From Priapulus caudatus (taxonomy: Eukaryota; Priapulida; Priapulimorpha; Priapulimorphida; Priapulidae), in the NCBI RefSeq assembly GCF_000485595.1, contig NW_014577678.1, forward strand, positions 75,656-119,031: a stretch of 43,376 nt of DNA, written 5' to 3'. Made by a program: the position numbers and the translations under genes. The notes beneath the pieces were generated by a model. The model was not told the DNA's origin and did not search any database. It worked only from the letters and a program-made list of their open reading frames with translations. Below are positions 28,721-40,042 of the stretch, in pieces; within the stretch, counting starts at the first letter, position 1; each line of letters begins with the position of its first letter.

Positions 28721-29241
28721 ACGACGACCGACGAACGACGACGACGATGAAAAGGAATCACTCGGGCACTCAATGCTTCTCGATGAACAGCGTGATGGAT
28801 AGCAATCCAGCTTGCATGGTTGACTGACGTCTCGTATCTGACGTCATCGTATCTGATATCCATAAACGTTTCCAGTATAAGTAGCCTTTCCTGTCTTGGG
28901 ATGGCGACCAACGTGATTGCTTAGCTATCTTTATAGAACCACACGTTTTTCATGTGTCTTCCACACGCTCGTCGATGTATGGTGCCCGGGGGTGGGGTGC
29001 TTGGATTATATTTAGACTGGAGGTGTGAGGCCGACGCCTTGAAACCCTTACCCTTGTCTATATATGGTCTTTGTTCTGTGAATAGGTACCCATGTCTATG
29101 GATTTTTTGTGTGAAAATTGACGCCATGTCTAAGCATTTGCGATCATTTCGCCCTCTCGTGACATTTCGTAAAACTTAAAAAGACATCGTGTCGATTCTT
29201 TTAATTTTCAGAAAAAATCCTATATGAAAGCAAAAAAAATG

Positions 29242-29400
29242 TGTGTATGTGCGCTCTTACTATGTGTGCAGCGTATGTGTGCAGTAATGTGTGCAGCGTA
29301 TGTGTGCAGCGTATGTGGTGCAGCTATGTGTGGGCAGCGTATGTGTGCAGCGTATGTTGCAGTGTATATGTGTGCAGTGTATGTCATCTGCGGTATTTAT
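29242..29400. repeat. 13-bp minisatellite, left arm
   Basis: Imperfect copies of cgtatgtgtgcag. The counterpart in the right arm lies at 42661-42795 with more regular units. Confidence 0.88.
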
Positions 29401-29740
29401 ACGATGTGCCGTGGTCTGTGCCTCACACATGTACACGCCGTAAATAAAGTCATCGTAGCAAAACACGCGCTGTAAATAAAATGCCTTCGCTACAATTCTT
29501 TGACGAATGAACTTTAAATCATAGATTACAACTAACCTCGTGATGGAATTACGATCCGCGCTTGACCATTATTGTTACACACAGTGTGTGGATAATGACC
29601 ATACTAACCACAGTCAGGCCAGTAACCTGAGCCTGCACTACACGTTGAACGATAACTAAATGCTGTATTACGCGGACAAGCCGTTCAGGGCCCGTCGTCA
29701 GAAACAAAACTAAATTAAACTTAACAAGAAACCATTTGAA

Positions 29741-29880
29741 TGTCTTAACATTAGTCTTTGACATTAACTTTTTCTCATAGACTGTTGACAGAATCGAGAT
29801 GAAGTTACGAGTTTCCTATACGCAAGCGTATCTCTAGAGGTCCGGTCTACGAGAAAGAGTTAATATTAAGACTAGATTTT
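29741..29880. repeat. Stem-loop inside the left arm
   Basis: gacattaactttttctcata followed by gac (near 29759) is mirrored by gtctacgagaaagagttaat followed by att (near 29846). Paired outer bases extend to tagtct and agacta. The right arm has the same structure at about 42160-42310. Confidence 0.7.
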
Positions 29881-30242
29881 GACGTTAATGATAACGTTTC
29901 ATGTTAATCTATTTGACAACCATCCTCAAGAATTGCCGAGAAGAATTCGTGAAGAGGCAATGTCGCTAATGCTGACCCAAACCGAGAAGAATGCGTTTTA
30001 TTAACGTTAATAAGTTTATACGTGCACATGTAATTACATGTTTCACGGAGGGCGAGAAGTTTACGAGTTTACTGCGCGTTAACAGGCGTTCCTGGCGGCA
30101 CCTGATGCCCACAATTAGGCTTGAGGTTATTTACGTGAGTCATTGAGTCTCGTAATCATTTCGCGCTAAAGATATTCCCATTAAAAATTGATCAATGTTT
30201 TATATAATAATCTTGATCGGAAAAAAACCGAAGCACTATTAC

Positions 30243-30560
30243 GCCTATGAATCATACCTGCGCCTATGGCTATGCTCGCTTGTGGCTATGCCTTACGTTG
30301 TGGCTATGACTGCGCCTATTGTTAATGCCTACGCCTATGGCTATGCCTACGCTTATTGACTATGCTTACGCTTGTGCTATGACTGCGCGCCTATGGCTAT
30401 GCCTACGCTTATGGCTATGCCTACGCTTATGACTATGCCTATGCTTGTGGCTATTCTGCCGCTATGGCTGTGCCTACGCTGTGAATACGCTACGCAAATA
30501 AATCATGCTAACGCCTATGGTTATGCCTATACCCATGAACATGCATACGTCTATTGCTAT
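30243..30560. repeat. 12-bp minisatellite, left arm
   Basis: Degenerate copies of gcctatggctat and gcctacgcttat. All frames through it are open or nearly so because of the unit, and none is a gene. Confidence 0.85.
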
Positions 30561-31164
30561 GCATTTGCCTAGAAACCATGACTACGCGCTACAGCTATAT
30601 GCCATGCACCGCTCTGTGAAGAACATTACTATACATTACGATACACATTCTTAACATGTTTCTAACTTAACGTTACCCGTTTTCTATATGCAGATGAATT
30701 GAGAAGGGTCAGAGGTGTCAAGGATAGCGACGGAGGTCGACTGTCTCAAACTGAAATGCACCCGATCGATACCGTATGCAGCAGTTGCAGCGACCAGTCG
30801 ACGCGCGCTCCACTAGCGGGGAAATCACGAGTGAAGGCCACCACCGTGTCGACCGGACGAGAATGATAGCGACTAGTGTGCCGTGATTCGCCATCGATTC
30901 AGCTCCGATGTTTCGAATGATCACGAGCAAGGGTTTAAGGTTAGCGCATTGACCTGCGCCTCCGGAGGTACGTTCGATCGAGACAGCGCTACGATGCTGC
31001 CACCTATCGTCGCTGCGCGAAGTAGCGTAGCTACTAGGTACTAGCGTACGGAACTTGAGATGCGAGAGTGATGTGCGAGAGTCGTCAACTTTTACGATGG
31101 AGCGTTATTGACAACCAGCGACGCTTGTTTGCGTCTCTCTCCCCGTTCTGCGCTGCACGCTCAA

Positions 31165-31275
31165 GTAATCACTGATTGATTAATTGATTCGTTGATTTAT
31201 TGATTGTTGGTTGGTTGGTTGGTTGATTGATTGATTGATGATTAATTGATGATTAATTGATTGATCGATTGATTG
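31165..31275. repeat. (GATT)n repeat, left arm
   Basis: Variants of gattgatt and ggttggtt. The mirror copy lies at 40765-40860 in the right arm. Confidence 0.9.
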
Positions 31276-31994
31276 GTCAGACAGGAGAGGACGTGAGCGT
31301 CACGAATTGATTTCCATTCTAAAGTGAAAGCTTGCGGCTGAGAAAGACAATGGGAGGTAACAACGTATCCCACCCATCCCTCCGAAATAGTTAGTAGACG
31401 GGAGACACCCCCTAATATACTATGTCCGACAAACCATCCGTCTATGTTCGAGTTCCTCGATTCGCCACCTGGGCGGCAGACATGCAGAGCTCGATTTTTG
31501 ACACGAGCACAATTTATGCGTGCGTTATGGCGTACACATTGGAGGAATAAGGTGGGTGGGCAGTGGAAGTATAGTGAGCGTACGATATTCGTGTTGGAGG
31601 GTCGGCACGTGGTGTCGGAAAGGCGCAGTAGGTCAATACGCCGGGACAATTTTGCCTGTACTTGTACAAACCTTTGTGATTCATCGCCCACTGAGAACAC
31701 AAAAAAAACTTTGTAGTGTTTGCTATAACATTTGCCATAATTTTTTTTCGTCTTTTTACAGCTATACGAGAACGTAATGTGTATACGTGTATGGTGCGTG
31801 TTTACAAGTCGATAGTAATTTAACGCGTTCGTTAATTAGCAAACTGCAGTTTCTCTTCACATCTATATAGATGAATAATTGCTCCGATACGTACGCGATT
31901 ACCGTGCCGCCATTCCAATGTAAAAATATTCATCGCTAGTCGACGTCGGTCTACGAAATACTTTACCTACACTGACCGCATATAGCGGTTAGTC

Positions 31995-32170
31995 CTGTGG
32001 TTCTTAACCTTTTTTGATCATGTACGCCCTAGAGAATCTGGTGAAAGCTACGGACCCCGCCCCAGAAATAATGCGCATAAGCACATAAACACAAAACTGG
32101 TTCACGGACCCCCTGATCGAAGCCCATCCACGGACCCAAAGGAGTCCATGGACACGAGTTAGGACCCCTG
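31995..32170. mobile_element. 176-bp hAT-like MITE, left arm
   Basis: Starts ctgtggttcttaacctttt and ends aggacccctg, flanked by the 8-bp duplication ggttagtc (31987-31994 and 32171-32178). The end CAG.GGTTCTTAACC and 8-bp duplication are typical of hAT-type non-autonomous elements. Inside are ggaccccgcccc and ggtccgtgg-type words in reverse orientation. Confidence 0.85.
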
Positions 32171-32575
32171 GGTTAGTCAAAAACAGGGCGCTACTCTACT
32201 GCGTAGACTACTTACCTACTGCTAAAACTGGTTTCTCTCCAGCTAATCACTAAACCCTCCGCGGATTTGACGAGTTCAGGAGCAACGACTGTGTTATTAA
32301 TGCCTATACTACGAAGACTCGATATTATATTTAAGACGTGTAAATAGTATACAACTTTTTGCTCATTATATATTGTATCATACCTCCGCGCGCTATATAT
32401 GAATTTATCTTGTACATTATTCTGTCGTGAGAGTCTGATACGCGGACGGTTGGGGGTGTGTTTGCAAGCATCTATAAAGATGCGGATTTGTGCAGCACTA
32501 CTCTCACTCTCCCCCCTCCTCCCGTGTGAATTGAGTGTGCCAATAGCCTGGTCAAACGGGCACTGGCCTTTGGTG

Positions 32576-32600
32576 NNNNNNNNNNNNNNNNNNNNNNNNN
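32576..32600. other. Assembly gap, 25 N
   Basis: The gap sits at the inner end of the left arm of the large inverted repeat. The right arm continues past the matching point (taatgtctccagcag on the reverse strand), so the arm may be longer than seen. Confidence 0.98.
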
Positions 32601-32756
32601 TGTCATCGACATCTGGGCATTTTATACGTACGAATGCAACGTCCTGGAACACGCGCTTCCCCTTCGTCCCCGCAAACTGCACACTCTGATACTGCCGCGC
32701 TCGTTCGATAGGTCGCTATCAATGTCAGCTGTTGCCCACTGCATGCGTTTAGAAGA

Positions 32757-32879
32757 GGAGAGACGGGGAGAGTGAGAGGAGAGAGAGAGGAGGAGAGACG
32801 AAGATAGGAGCAGATGACGAGCGAGACGAGGCGAGAGAAGATGAGAGAGAGAGCTGAGAGAGAGGAGAAAGAGGGCACG

Positions 32880-32923
<44 letters not shown>

Positions 32924-33100
32924 GGCGGGCCGCAGTCGAGATGAGAGAGAGGAGGAGAGAGAAAGGAAAGAGAGACGAGGCAGAGCGAGAGGGGAGAAAG
33001 AGTAAGAAAGGAGACGCAGTGCCGAAAAAGCAGGGGAGAGAGAGAGAGAGAGAGATAGAGAGAGCAGAGAGATAGAGAGGAGAGAGAGAAGAGAAGAGAG

Positions 33101-33149
<49 letters not shown>

Positions 33150-33259
33150 TCCCGATGAGAGAGAGAGAGAGAGAGACGAGAGAGCAGAGAGAGAGGAGAC
33201 TCGAGAGGGAGAGAGAGACGAGAGAGAGAACGAGCCAGAGAGAGGGAGCGAGAGAGATG

Positions 33260-33299
<40 letters not shown>

Positions 33300-33300
33300 C
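32757..33300. repeat. (GA)n-rich low-complexity tract
   Basis: About 540 bases of imperfect GA repeats with occasional C and T. The three reverse-strand frames of up to 233 codons across it translate to S/L-rich peptides only. Confidence 0.95.
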
Positions 33301-33490
33301 GCATTTAACAAAACACAATCGGAATATGTAAATCTACCACCCTATTGACCCCGCCGAGCACTCGCTCTTCACGTGTACGCACCGCGCAATTAGCGTCGGC
33401 ACGAACGACGGACGGGCCAATTCCCTTGTTGTCGATTACGGGCCGTCAGTTTAGTGTTTGTTCGATGCGTGTAGTGTATGAGGCGCTCTG

Positions 33491-33548
33491 ATGGCCGGCG
33501 GAGTCCGGGTGCCGACGATACGATCTTTTCCGCATCCGGACGTAGTAG
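33491..33548 (+). CDS. Possible first coding exon, unidentified
   Basis: ctgATGGCC start and 19 codons (MAGGVRVPTIRSFPHPDVV), then a good donor gtgagt. GC content is higher than in the flanks. No continuing exon or family is recognised. Confidence 0.18.
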
Positions 33549-33873
33549 GTGAGTGTTCTTATTTAAGGTTACCACAGTGAGGTTTTTACAAAACCTATAA
33601 TATCACTCAATACACACATCATTATTCATTTTTAATGCCTTTATTCTAGACACCAACAGTAAACGCAAACGATTGTCACAGAATACAAATTACATTACAA
33701 TAATATTATACGAACAAAATATAATCTTTAACGTTTAGAAATACAAAATTACTCTAAGTACAAGAACGGTAGGGTGTCAGCACTTATCTAATAGTTCTGA
33801 CACCTAACAAGTATGATTGGGTTGAGTATAAATACCTGCTAACTGATAACTTCTAACTGATAACTGCAACTTA

Positions 33874-34362
33874 GGAGGCGTTATAACAGTAAGCGTCCGC
33901 GATGTTCACCGTTGCACTTTACTTCGTCTCTAGAAAGGTCCTTTTTTTGGCATTATTTTTTTCGCCGGAACATTCGGCACTTAGAGTTGCCAATAATTGA
34001 GGCATTATGGCAACGCCAAGTTGGGATGCCTCGTGCGACGTGTGAGAAAGCAATTAGAAGTTAAAAAATTATTTTTTGTTTTGTATTCGTGGAGATTCGT
34101 CAGGATGAGCGTAGCTCAGAGCGACGGTTTGCGTGGTTTTTGTGTATGAAATGTGTCAGACAACTTTGCAGAAGATTCGCATCATAGAGCTGGCAAAAGT
34201 TTCGACGGCGAGCATAGAGCATGAATCTGTAGTTATTTAACATGAATAAAGTGTATGTTTTGTTAAGTGCAGTAACAGTGTGAGTATTTTTTAATTAATA
34301 TCTGTTCGATGCTTATTCAGGCCTGCAGACCTCATGGCGGCGTTTACTGTTATAGCAACACC
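33874..34362. mobile_element. 489-bp MITE, Harbinger-like
   Basis: The left end ggaggcgttataacagtaag then cgtccgcgatg is mirrored by catggcggcg then tttactgttatagcaacacc at the right. It is flanked by tta on both sides (33871-33873 and 34363-34365), the target duplication of PIF/Harbinger elements. There is no transposase. The superfamily call rests on the 3-bp duplication only. Confidence 0.6.
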
Positions 34363-34670
34363 TTATAACTGTAGTCACTACGTTTCGACTGGTGGCGCCA
34401 TCGGGCGTCGCCAAGAGACATAAAACGCTACAATTAGTACGTGATAATTTCCTGTAAATGCCATTCAAATATTCGTCTACAACAGACAAGTTTACCCCAC
34501 GCACGCAGTGTATGAGCAGACAACTGTATATTTTTGATGTTTATGCACAGATTATTATTAGTAAAAAAATATGCTATAAGCATAACTTTACGTGCACAGT
34601 ACCTATTTGCTGCCGTATTATATTTTTTCTTTTTGTTGTATAATAGCTTTGTATACGCCAGATGTGACCA

Positions 34671-35103
34671 GTGATGAATGGCTACAACATGTAAAATTGA
34701 AATAAAATTACTATGGAAGAAATTCACTCTCTGCTTTGTATTTATATGTGCTCACAAGAGTTAGAAAATGTCAAACATTCTAAAAAAAATTAAGCCAGGA
34801 TTCTACTGTGCTACTGCCAGTACTTGTGCTATGGCTATAGGGTTGGGGCTCTATTCGGGTTATAGCTGCCAGTGTCACAGAGTTGTTATTACTTTATCTG
34901 TCACCCCTATAACTCTAGTACTATATATATAGCGTTTGCATAACAATTACAAATGACGATGTCTAAGCGATAGTATTCGTAAAGCCTCACACAATCTGAC
35001 CGGCAACTAGCCCCACGAGGCTGTGCAACTGATTGTCTATACAAAGGTCTTGTAATACAAAGTGATTAACAAGACCGTTTCTTGGAGCTAACCGGCAACA
35101 AAC
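34671..35103. repeat. Dispersed repeat R, uninterrupted copy
   Basis: Covers both parts found separately at 19385-19690 and 24380-24545, here joined (acaaatgacgatgtctaagc then gatagtattcgtaaagcctc). It serves as the empty-site form of the repeat. It has no coding content. Confidence 0.8.
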
Positions 35104-35128
35104 CTCTTAGAAAAAAATGTTATGTGAT

Positions 35129-35277
35129 GTATGTATGTATGTCATGTAGTATGTATGTATGTTGTGTGTGTGTGTGTGTGTTGTGTGGTGTATGTGTGTG
35201 TTGTGTATGTGTGAGTGTGGTGTGTGTGTGTGTTTGTGTGGGTGTGTGTGTGTGTGTGTGGACTAGTGGTGTGTGTA

Positions 35278-35322
<45 letters not shown>

Positions 35323-35390
35323 GTGTGTGTGTGTGTGTGTTGTTGGTGTGTGTGTGTGATGTGTTGTTGTGTCAGCTGTTGTGTGTTAAT
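35129..35390. repeat. (TG)n and (TATG)n tract
   Basis: Imperfect microsatellite. The two + frames across it are C/V repeats and not genes. Confidence 0.96.
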
Positions 35391-35481
35391 TTGCTCTGTT
35401 AGGTGGCCGTTGAAATGCTTCGTGTCGTTGCAGCTGTCGCGACATAACAGCTACGTAATCATATCACGACATAGACGATAC

Positions 35482-35535
35482 ATAATCGCTAACTCGAGTT
35501 AATGCTTAACTCGAGTTAAATTTCGTCGTGTAGAC
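35482..35535. repeat. Paired TTAACTCGAGTTAA palindromes
   Basis: taactcgagttaa and ttaactcgagttaa separated by tgc, followed by atttcgtcgtgtagacaagg. It resembles the end of a DNA transposon, but no partner end was found. Confidence 0.35.
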
Positions 35536-35540
35536 AAGGC

Positions 35541-36250
35541 TTACAGACAGTAATATATTATATGGCAAACCTCTCTTTTTAATCTTCTTATTCTGAGTTG
35601 ATCTTCGCTAGCGAAATTAATTGAGCAGCCTTCTCCTCTTCTTCCCTCTTCCTCTTCTTCTAATTCCTCTTCTTCTAGTTCTTCTTCTAATCCGGATTCT
35701 GCCGTGGGTTGGCCTTTTCTTTGATAATTGTGGTCAGCATCTGTAAATGTATATAAGCCATTCAAACATATAGTGTGAAATCTCTATCTATACATAAGTT
35801 AATAATTAAATCTTTAGTGTTCAATTCCATTTAACTTTAGCACACAGACTTTAAATACATTATAATTATAGATAGAATGTAGTAGGAAATTGCTTTTTAT
35901 TTATGATATAATATTATATGATAATGTCAAAGAGTAAGTTAAATTACAATTAACTGCCTGCGGGGGGATTGCAGTCCGAAGTTCTGAAGCTGCTACACGT
36001 TACATAACAGTACCACGACCCAGGACTGCACCCTGCTTAGTGATTAGTCGCGTGTGAAACGTATAGCAGCAGCACCCGCCGCGCGTATATTCCCACCATG
36101 CACATTTTATGAATACATATAGCAGGCGATAATGTCGTCGTCGGGGAATCGGCACGCATTACGCGACCACTCGGACTGCCACTAAAACTTTACTGCAAAG
36201 AAGCGAACGCGTGTGCGTGCATGCATGCCCGAGTGTACGCACACACTGAA
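35541..36250. other. No gene seen
   Basis: Contains a pyrimidine-rich run (35627-35700) that makes a poly-E frame on the reverse strand, and AT-rich unique DNA. Confidence 0.5.
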
Positions 36251-36352
36251 TCCCCGTGTCGGAGTGTCCGCACGCTGCGAGCAATTACATTAGGCGAACA
36301 CTGCGCGCGGGAGCAGCTCGTAAAGCTACAGAGTTCACGGTAGTCATTATTA

Positions 36353-36422
36353 CCACCATCATCATCATCGGCTGCAGCAGAGCAGCAGCAGCAGCAGCAG
36401 CGGCGGGAGCAGCAGCAGCAGC

Positions 36423-36457
<35 letters not shown>

Positions 36458-36535
36458 CAGCAGCAGCGGCAGCAGCAGCGGCAGCTACAGCGGCAACAGT
36501 AGCAACAGCAGCAGCACCCAGTCCTCCACCCCCAC
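36353..36535. repeat. (CAT)n, (CAG)n and (CAC)n trinucleotide tract
   Basis: Blocks of cat, cag, cac and cgg triplets. The frames on both strands read poly-A, poly-P, poly-S or poly-D and G, and have no other content, so a real coding repeat is not supported. Confidence 0.93.
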
Positions 36536-36580
36536 ACCCGTTAGCTAAATGATTTTTTCGCGCTGATGCATAATTAAAGT

Positions 36581-36618
36581 GGGTCATTAGCGGTCATTAG
36601 CGGTCATTAGCGGTCATT
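36581..36618. repeat. 10-bp tandem repeat
   Basis: Four adjacent copies of agcggtcatt, the first imperfect. Confidence 0.9.
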
Positions 36619-36737
36619 TGTAGGCCGCGTAATCACGCCCCCTGGCGTGTCGTCGCGCTCTGACGTGCCGACCTATTCCCTGATCACAACAATTACAATA
36701 ACATTACCACGGAGTCCGGCTATACCGAGCAGTGGAT

Positions 36738-36900
36738 TGGATGCAATATCAATATATGGCATACGGTATACGGTATGGGACGAGATATCTATGTTATATA
36801 TGGTTTGGGATGGGAGGATATATTTGTACGGTATATGGTATGGGATAGTAGATGATATCTATACGGTATATCGTATGGGATGAGAGGAAATATCTACATG
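36738..36900. repeat. Degenerate GGTATA/TATGGGA repeat
   Basis: Irregular copies of words such as tatacggtatgggacgagat and atctat. The + frame 36647-36883 ending here is repeat-derived. Confidence 0.65.
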
Positions 36901-36901
36901 G

Positions 36902-37065
36902 TATGGGAGTTAGTAGGGAGTTAGTAGGGAGTAACAGTAGTAGGGAGTACAGGGTAGGGAGTACAGTAGTAGGGAGTACAGTAGTAGGGGTAGTACAGTA
37001 GTACTACGGGAGTACAGTAGTAGGGAGTACAGTAGTAGGGAGTACAGTTAGTAGGGAGTAACTAT
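36902..37065. repeat. 15-bp minisatellite
   Basis: About ten copies of agggagtacagtagt, some shortened. Confidence 0.92.
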
Positions 37066-38435
37066 GCGGCGCGATATATTCTACCAAGAGCGTATTAAAA
37101 AGGTACTTTTTTCTCTCCCCTTCCTCTCCCCTTCCCCTCCTCTCCTCTTTCTTCTACTCTCCCCTTCTTTATACGCTCTTGATTCCACCCAGTGTTTGCA
37201 TGGGGGAGGTGAGGTGCATGCAGTTGCAAATCGAAATGCTATCGAAGAACCCTGATATCGCTCTTAGCTATCACAATATTTACATTTGAAAAAATTCACA
37301 GCCCGGTAACTATGCTGCAAGCATTGCTCTGCAGAATACTAAATCCTATAGGTTGCATAGCATATACTATTGTGCTTACAGTTGTTTTATAATGGTTACG
37401 ACACGGGCGAAGGAAGAGCGTGGTTAGAGTTACGTGGTAACTAGAGTACATAATAGGAGAAGAGTATATGACACAGTTTTAACAGCGTTTTGCATAGTTT
37501 TCAACTTGTAAATATTCTACCAATATGTGAATAAATATATTCAAACTTTACCTTGTTTTCGTCTACGATTCTCCCTTAATCATATGACACCACCAATTTA
37601 CCTGAAAATCGTATGTGTTCTTCAAAAAAGTTCTTTGAATACGACACGGTTTCACAGTTTTCACAAATGGTCGCATGTGTTCAGCCAAAGTTTATTATGG
37701 GATTAGTGTTCTTTTGTCCCACAGCGTCCCTTAGTTACAACCTAGTGCAGCCGCCGCTATATCAACTTTATCTCCTATTATATATTCTTGGTGGTAACTA
37801 TACGCTATATACTACGTGGTAATATTTTATACGTAGTCCTCGGATAAACAACTATACACACGCGGTTGTGGATGCGGATTTTATCGCTCATTTTTTAATA
37901 ATAACCGTAACCCGGAGGAGACGAAGGAAAATAAAAAATAACCGCAGAATAGAAGCAATATTTTCACACACATATATACTGCTAGAATAAAAAATCGAAA
38001 TGCGTCCAGCGAAAAAAGTGTCGACGTCATCACATTTTCTAATCGAGTACCTTCCACAGAATTAAGTTCGTTGACGCTATTGACAACTGAAAGCGGTCTC
38101 AGTTGTGGCCGCGTGGAAATGCAGTTCACTGCACACCCCGAGGAAGCTGCGGGACACCGCGCCGCACCCTCACATATAGAGGAGGAGGAGGATGAGGATG
38201 GCGTGATGAAGTGCGCGGGGAACAAACGAGAAGAAAGCCGCTAAGCGTAAGTGTGAGAAAGAAGAATTGAGAGGGAGAATCTCGCAACCAGTTCGAGGGA
38301 CGTGCGCACGAAGGGGACGACAGGCGTGGGTGCACACACACATCAGTGGGATGAGGGCCGCAGCGCAGGGGTCGCGAACGCTCCTCGGGGGGCGTGCCCG
38401 AAATGTGCGGATAGTATCGTGTTCAATTCGTCGGT
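37066..38435. other. No gene recognised
   Basis: Unique DNA with short frames only. A C/T-rich run lies at 37108-37170, and a GA-rich patch at 38178-38290 makes long reverse frames without family features. Confidence 0.5.
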
Positions 38436-38439
38436 AAAT

Positions 38440-38715
38440 GTAGACGTGCATGTGAGTGAGTGAGTGCGTGCGTGCGTGCGTGCGGGAGTAGGTGCGTGCG
38501 TGTATGTCTACGAGGGTGCCTGAGTACCTGACTGCGCGTGTGCGTGCCTGCATGCGTGTGTGTGTGTGTGTGTGTGCATTACTGCCTCTCTGCCTGCTTG
38601 CTTGCTTGCGTGCGCGTGTGCGTGTCTGTAGGCGAGTGTGTGTGCATGCCTACGTGCGTGTCTGTAGGCGCGCGCGCGTGTGCATGCGTGCTTGCGTGCT
38701 TGCGTGTAACTGAAC
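38440..38715. repeat. (TGCG)n/(TG)n tract
   Basis: Imperfect repeats of tgcg, tgtg and cttg. Open frames on both strands through it (C/R/V-rich on +, H/A/T-rich on -) are repeat translations. Confidence 0.93.
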
Positions 38716-39469
38716 ACGTACGCGAACAGCGACTGAAGGCGATACTATCTGTCGCACTTTCCGGGTGGCAGCTGCATACAGGCCGAGTAAGTATCTTGCC
38801 ATGGTTGCAGCTTCCGCACATAGGCAAGCACAAACTCACGCTAGTCCTCACCATCCTTCTCGGCACCAACTCTAGCAGCACACAACCCCTCCCCCCCTCC
38901 TCCTCCTCCCTCTCCCCCTCCTGAACCACTGATGACTGCATGTGAGCCCACGCCATCGCGCGCAACTCTCGCACTGGTGCGATTTCTCCCAAACCGAAAA
39001 AAAGAACGGCATTGCCACCGCGATTACGTTATACACTTTCGATATACGGCGTTTTTTATGCTACGTACGCCAAGGAAATTCGCTAATTGTTTTCGGAAAA
39101 CAAAATGAACGAAGAATAAATGTTAGCGCTCTTATTGTAGCTGTGTATTATTGATTAGCTGGTGCCGAGAAGGGGTCACGGGTCAGGTATATGCGCATGA
39201 TGCTGACTACGAGTGTACATAGGTGAGTGTGTGATCAATTTATCAGTTTGACTGGAAGCAGAAAATCGTGGTTTCGCAGTTGCGAGCACATGCAGGATGG
39301 TGCTCGACTGTAAGGTACATATAACGATATCAATATTGCAAACGGGGTGTTCCATTCTAAACTGCTGTTTCTGCGTGACGATTGCACCTATGTTTCTTTC
39401 GTTTTACTATTGTTCTTTTTCCGCTACGGGGCACGCACCTGCCCATGTTCAATCCCAATACTGCTGGAG
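38716..39469. other. No gene recognised
   Basis: Unique spacer DNA up to the inner edge of the right arm of the large inverted repeat. Confidence 0.45.
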
Positions 39470-39879
39470 ACATTACACCAGAGCCAGTGCACCGTTTGAC
39501 CAGGCTATTGGCACACTCAATTCACACGGGAGGAGGGGGGAGAGTGAGAGTAGTGCTGCACAAATCCGCATCTCTAGATGCTTGCAAACACACCCCCAAC
39601 CGTCCGCGTATCAGACTCTCACGACAAGAATAATGTACAAGATAAATTCATATATAGGCGCGGAGGTATGATACAATATGTAATGAGCAAAAAAGTTGTA
39701 TAATATTTACACGTCTTAAATATAATATCGAGTCTTCGTAGTATAGGCATTAATAACACAGTCGTTGCTCCTGAACTCGTCAAATCCGCGGAGGGTTTCG
39801 TGATTAGCTGGAGAGAAACCAGTGTTAGCAGTAAGTAAGTAGTCTACGCAGTAGAGTAGCGCCGTGGTTTCGACTAACC

Positions 39880-40042
39880 TGTGGTCCATGGACTCCTTTG
39901 GGGTCCGTGGATGGGCTTCGATCAGGGGGTCCGTGAACCAGTTTGTGTTTATGTGCTTATGCGCATTATTCTGGGGCGGGGTCCGTAGCTTTCACCAGAT
40001 TCTCTAAGGGGTCCATGACTCAAAAAAGGTTAAGAACCACAG
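39880..40042. mobile_element. hAT-like MITE, right arm copy
   Basis: Same insertion as 31995-32170 in reverse orientation, ending aggttaagaaccacag. The flanking duplication gactaacc (39872-39879 and 40043-40050) is the complement of that in the left arm, so both arms carry the same insertion event. Confidence 0.85.

Larger units (their letters stand above)
28690..32575. repeat. Large inverted repeat, left arm
   Basis: This 3.9 kb segment is repeated in reverse orientation at about 39470-43376, in the same internal order: CRE-like tgacgtca block, 13-bp minisatellite, stem-loop, 12-bp minisatellite, GATT repeat and hAT-like MITE. Differences are substitutions and many one-base indels. The arm ends at the 25-N gap. 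No gene is recognised in it. Confidence 0.95.

Noticed and set aside
28126-28911. Reverse-strand frame of 261 codons
   Set aside because: It is a translation of the polypurine tract (runs of F, P and S) with no other content.
29224-29475. C-rich frames that look like a cysteine-repeat protein
   Set aside because: They follow the 13-bp minisatellite; the same appears on the other strand at 42579-42814.
32212-32689. Frames crossing the 25-N gap
   Set aside because: They contain unknown residues and have no recognisable family; the matching frame in the right arm is not conserved.
32603-33318. Three reverse-strand S/L-rich frames of 189-233 codons
   Set aside because: They come from the (GA)n tract; all three frames are open at once, which shows a repeat and not a gene.
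35082-35502. C/V-rich frames
   Set aside because: They are a translation of (TG)n.
36256-36587. Poly-A and poly-G/D frames on both strands
   Set aside because: They translate trinucleotide repeats and lack any conserved flank or splice context.
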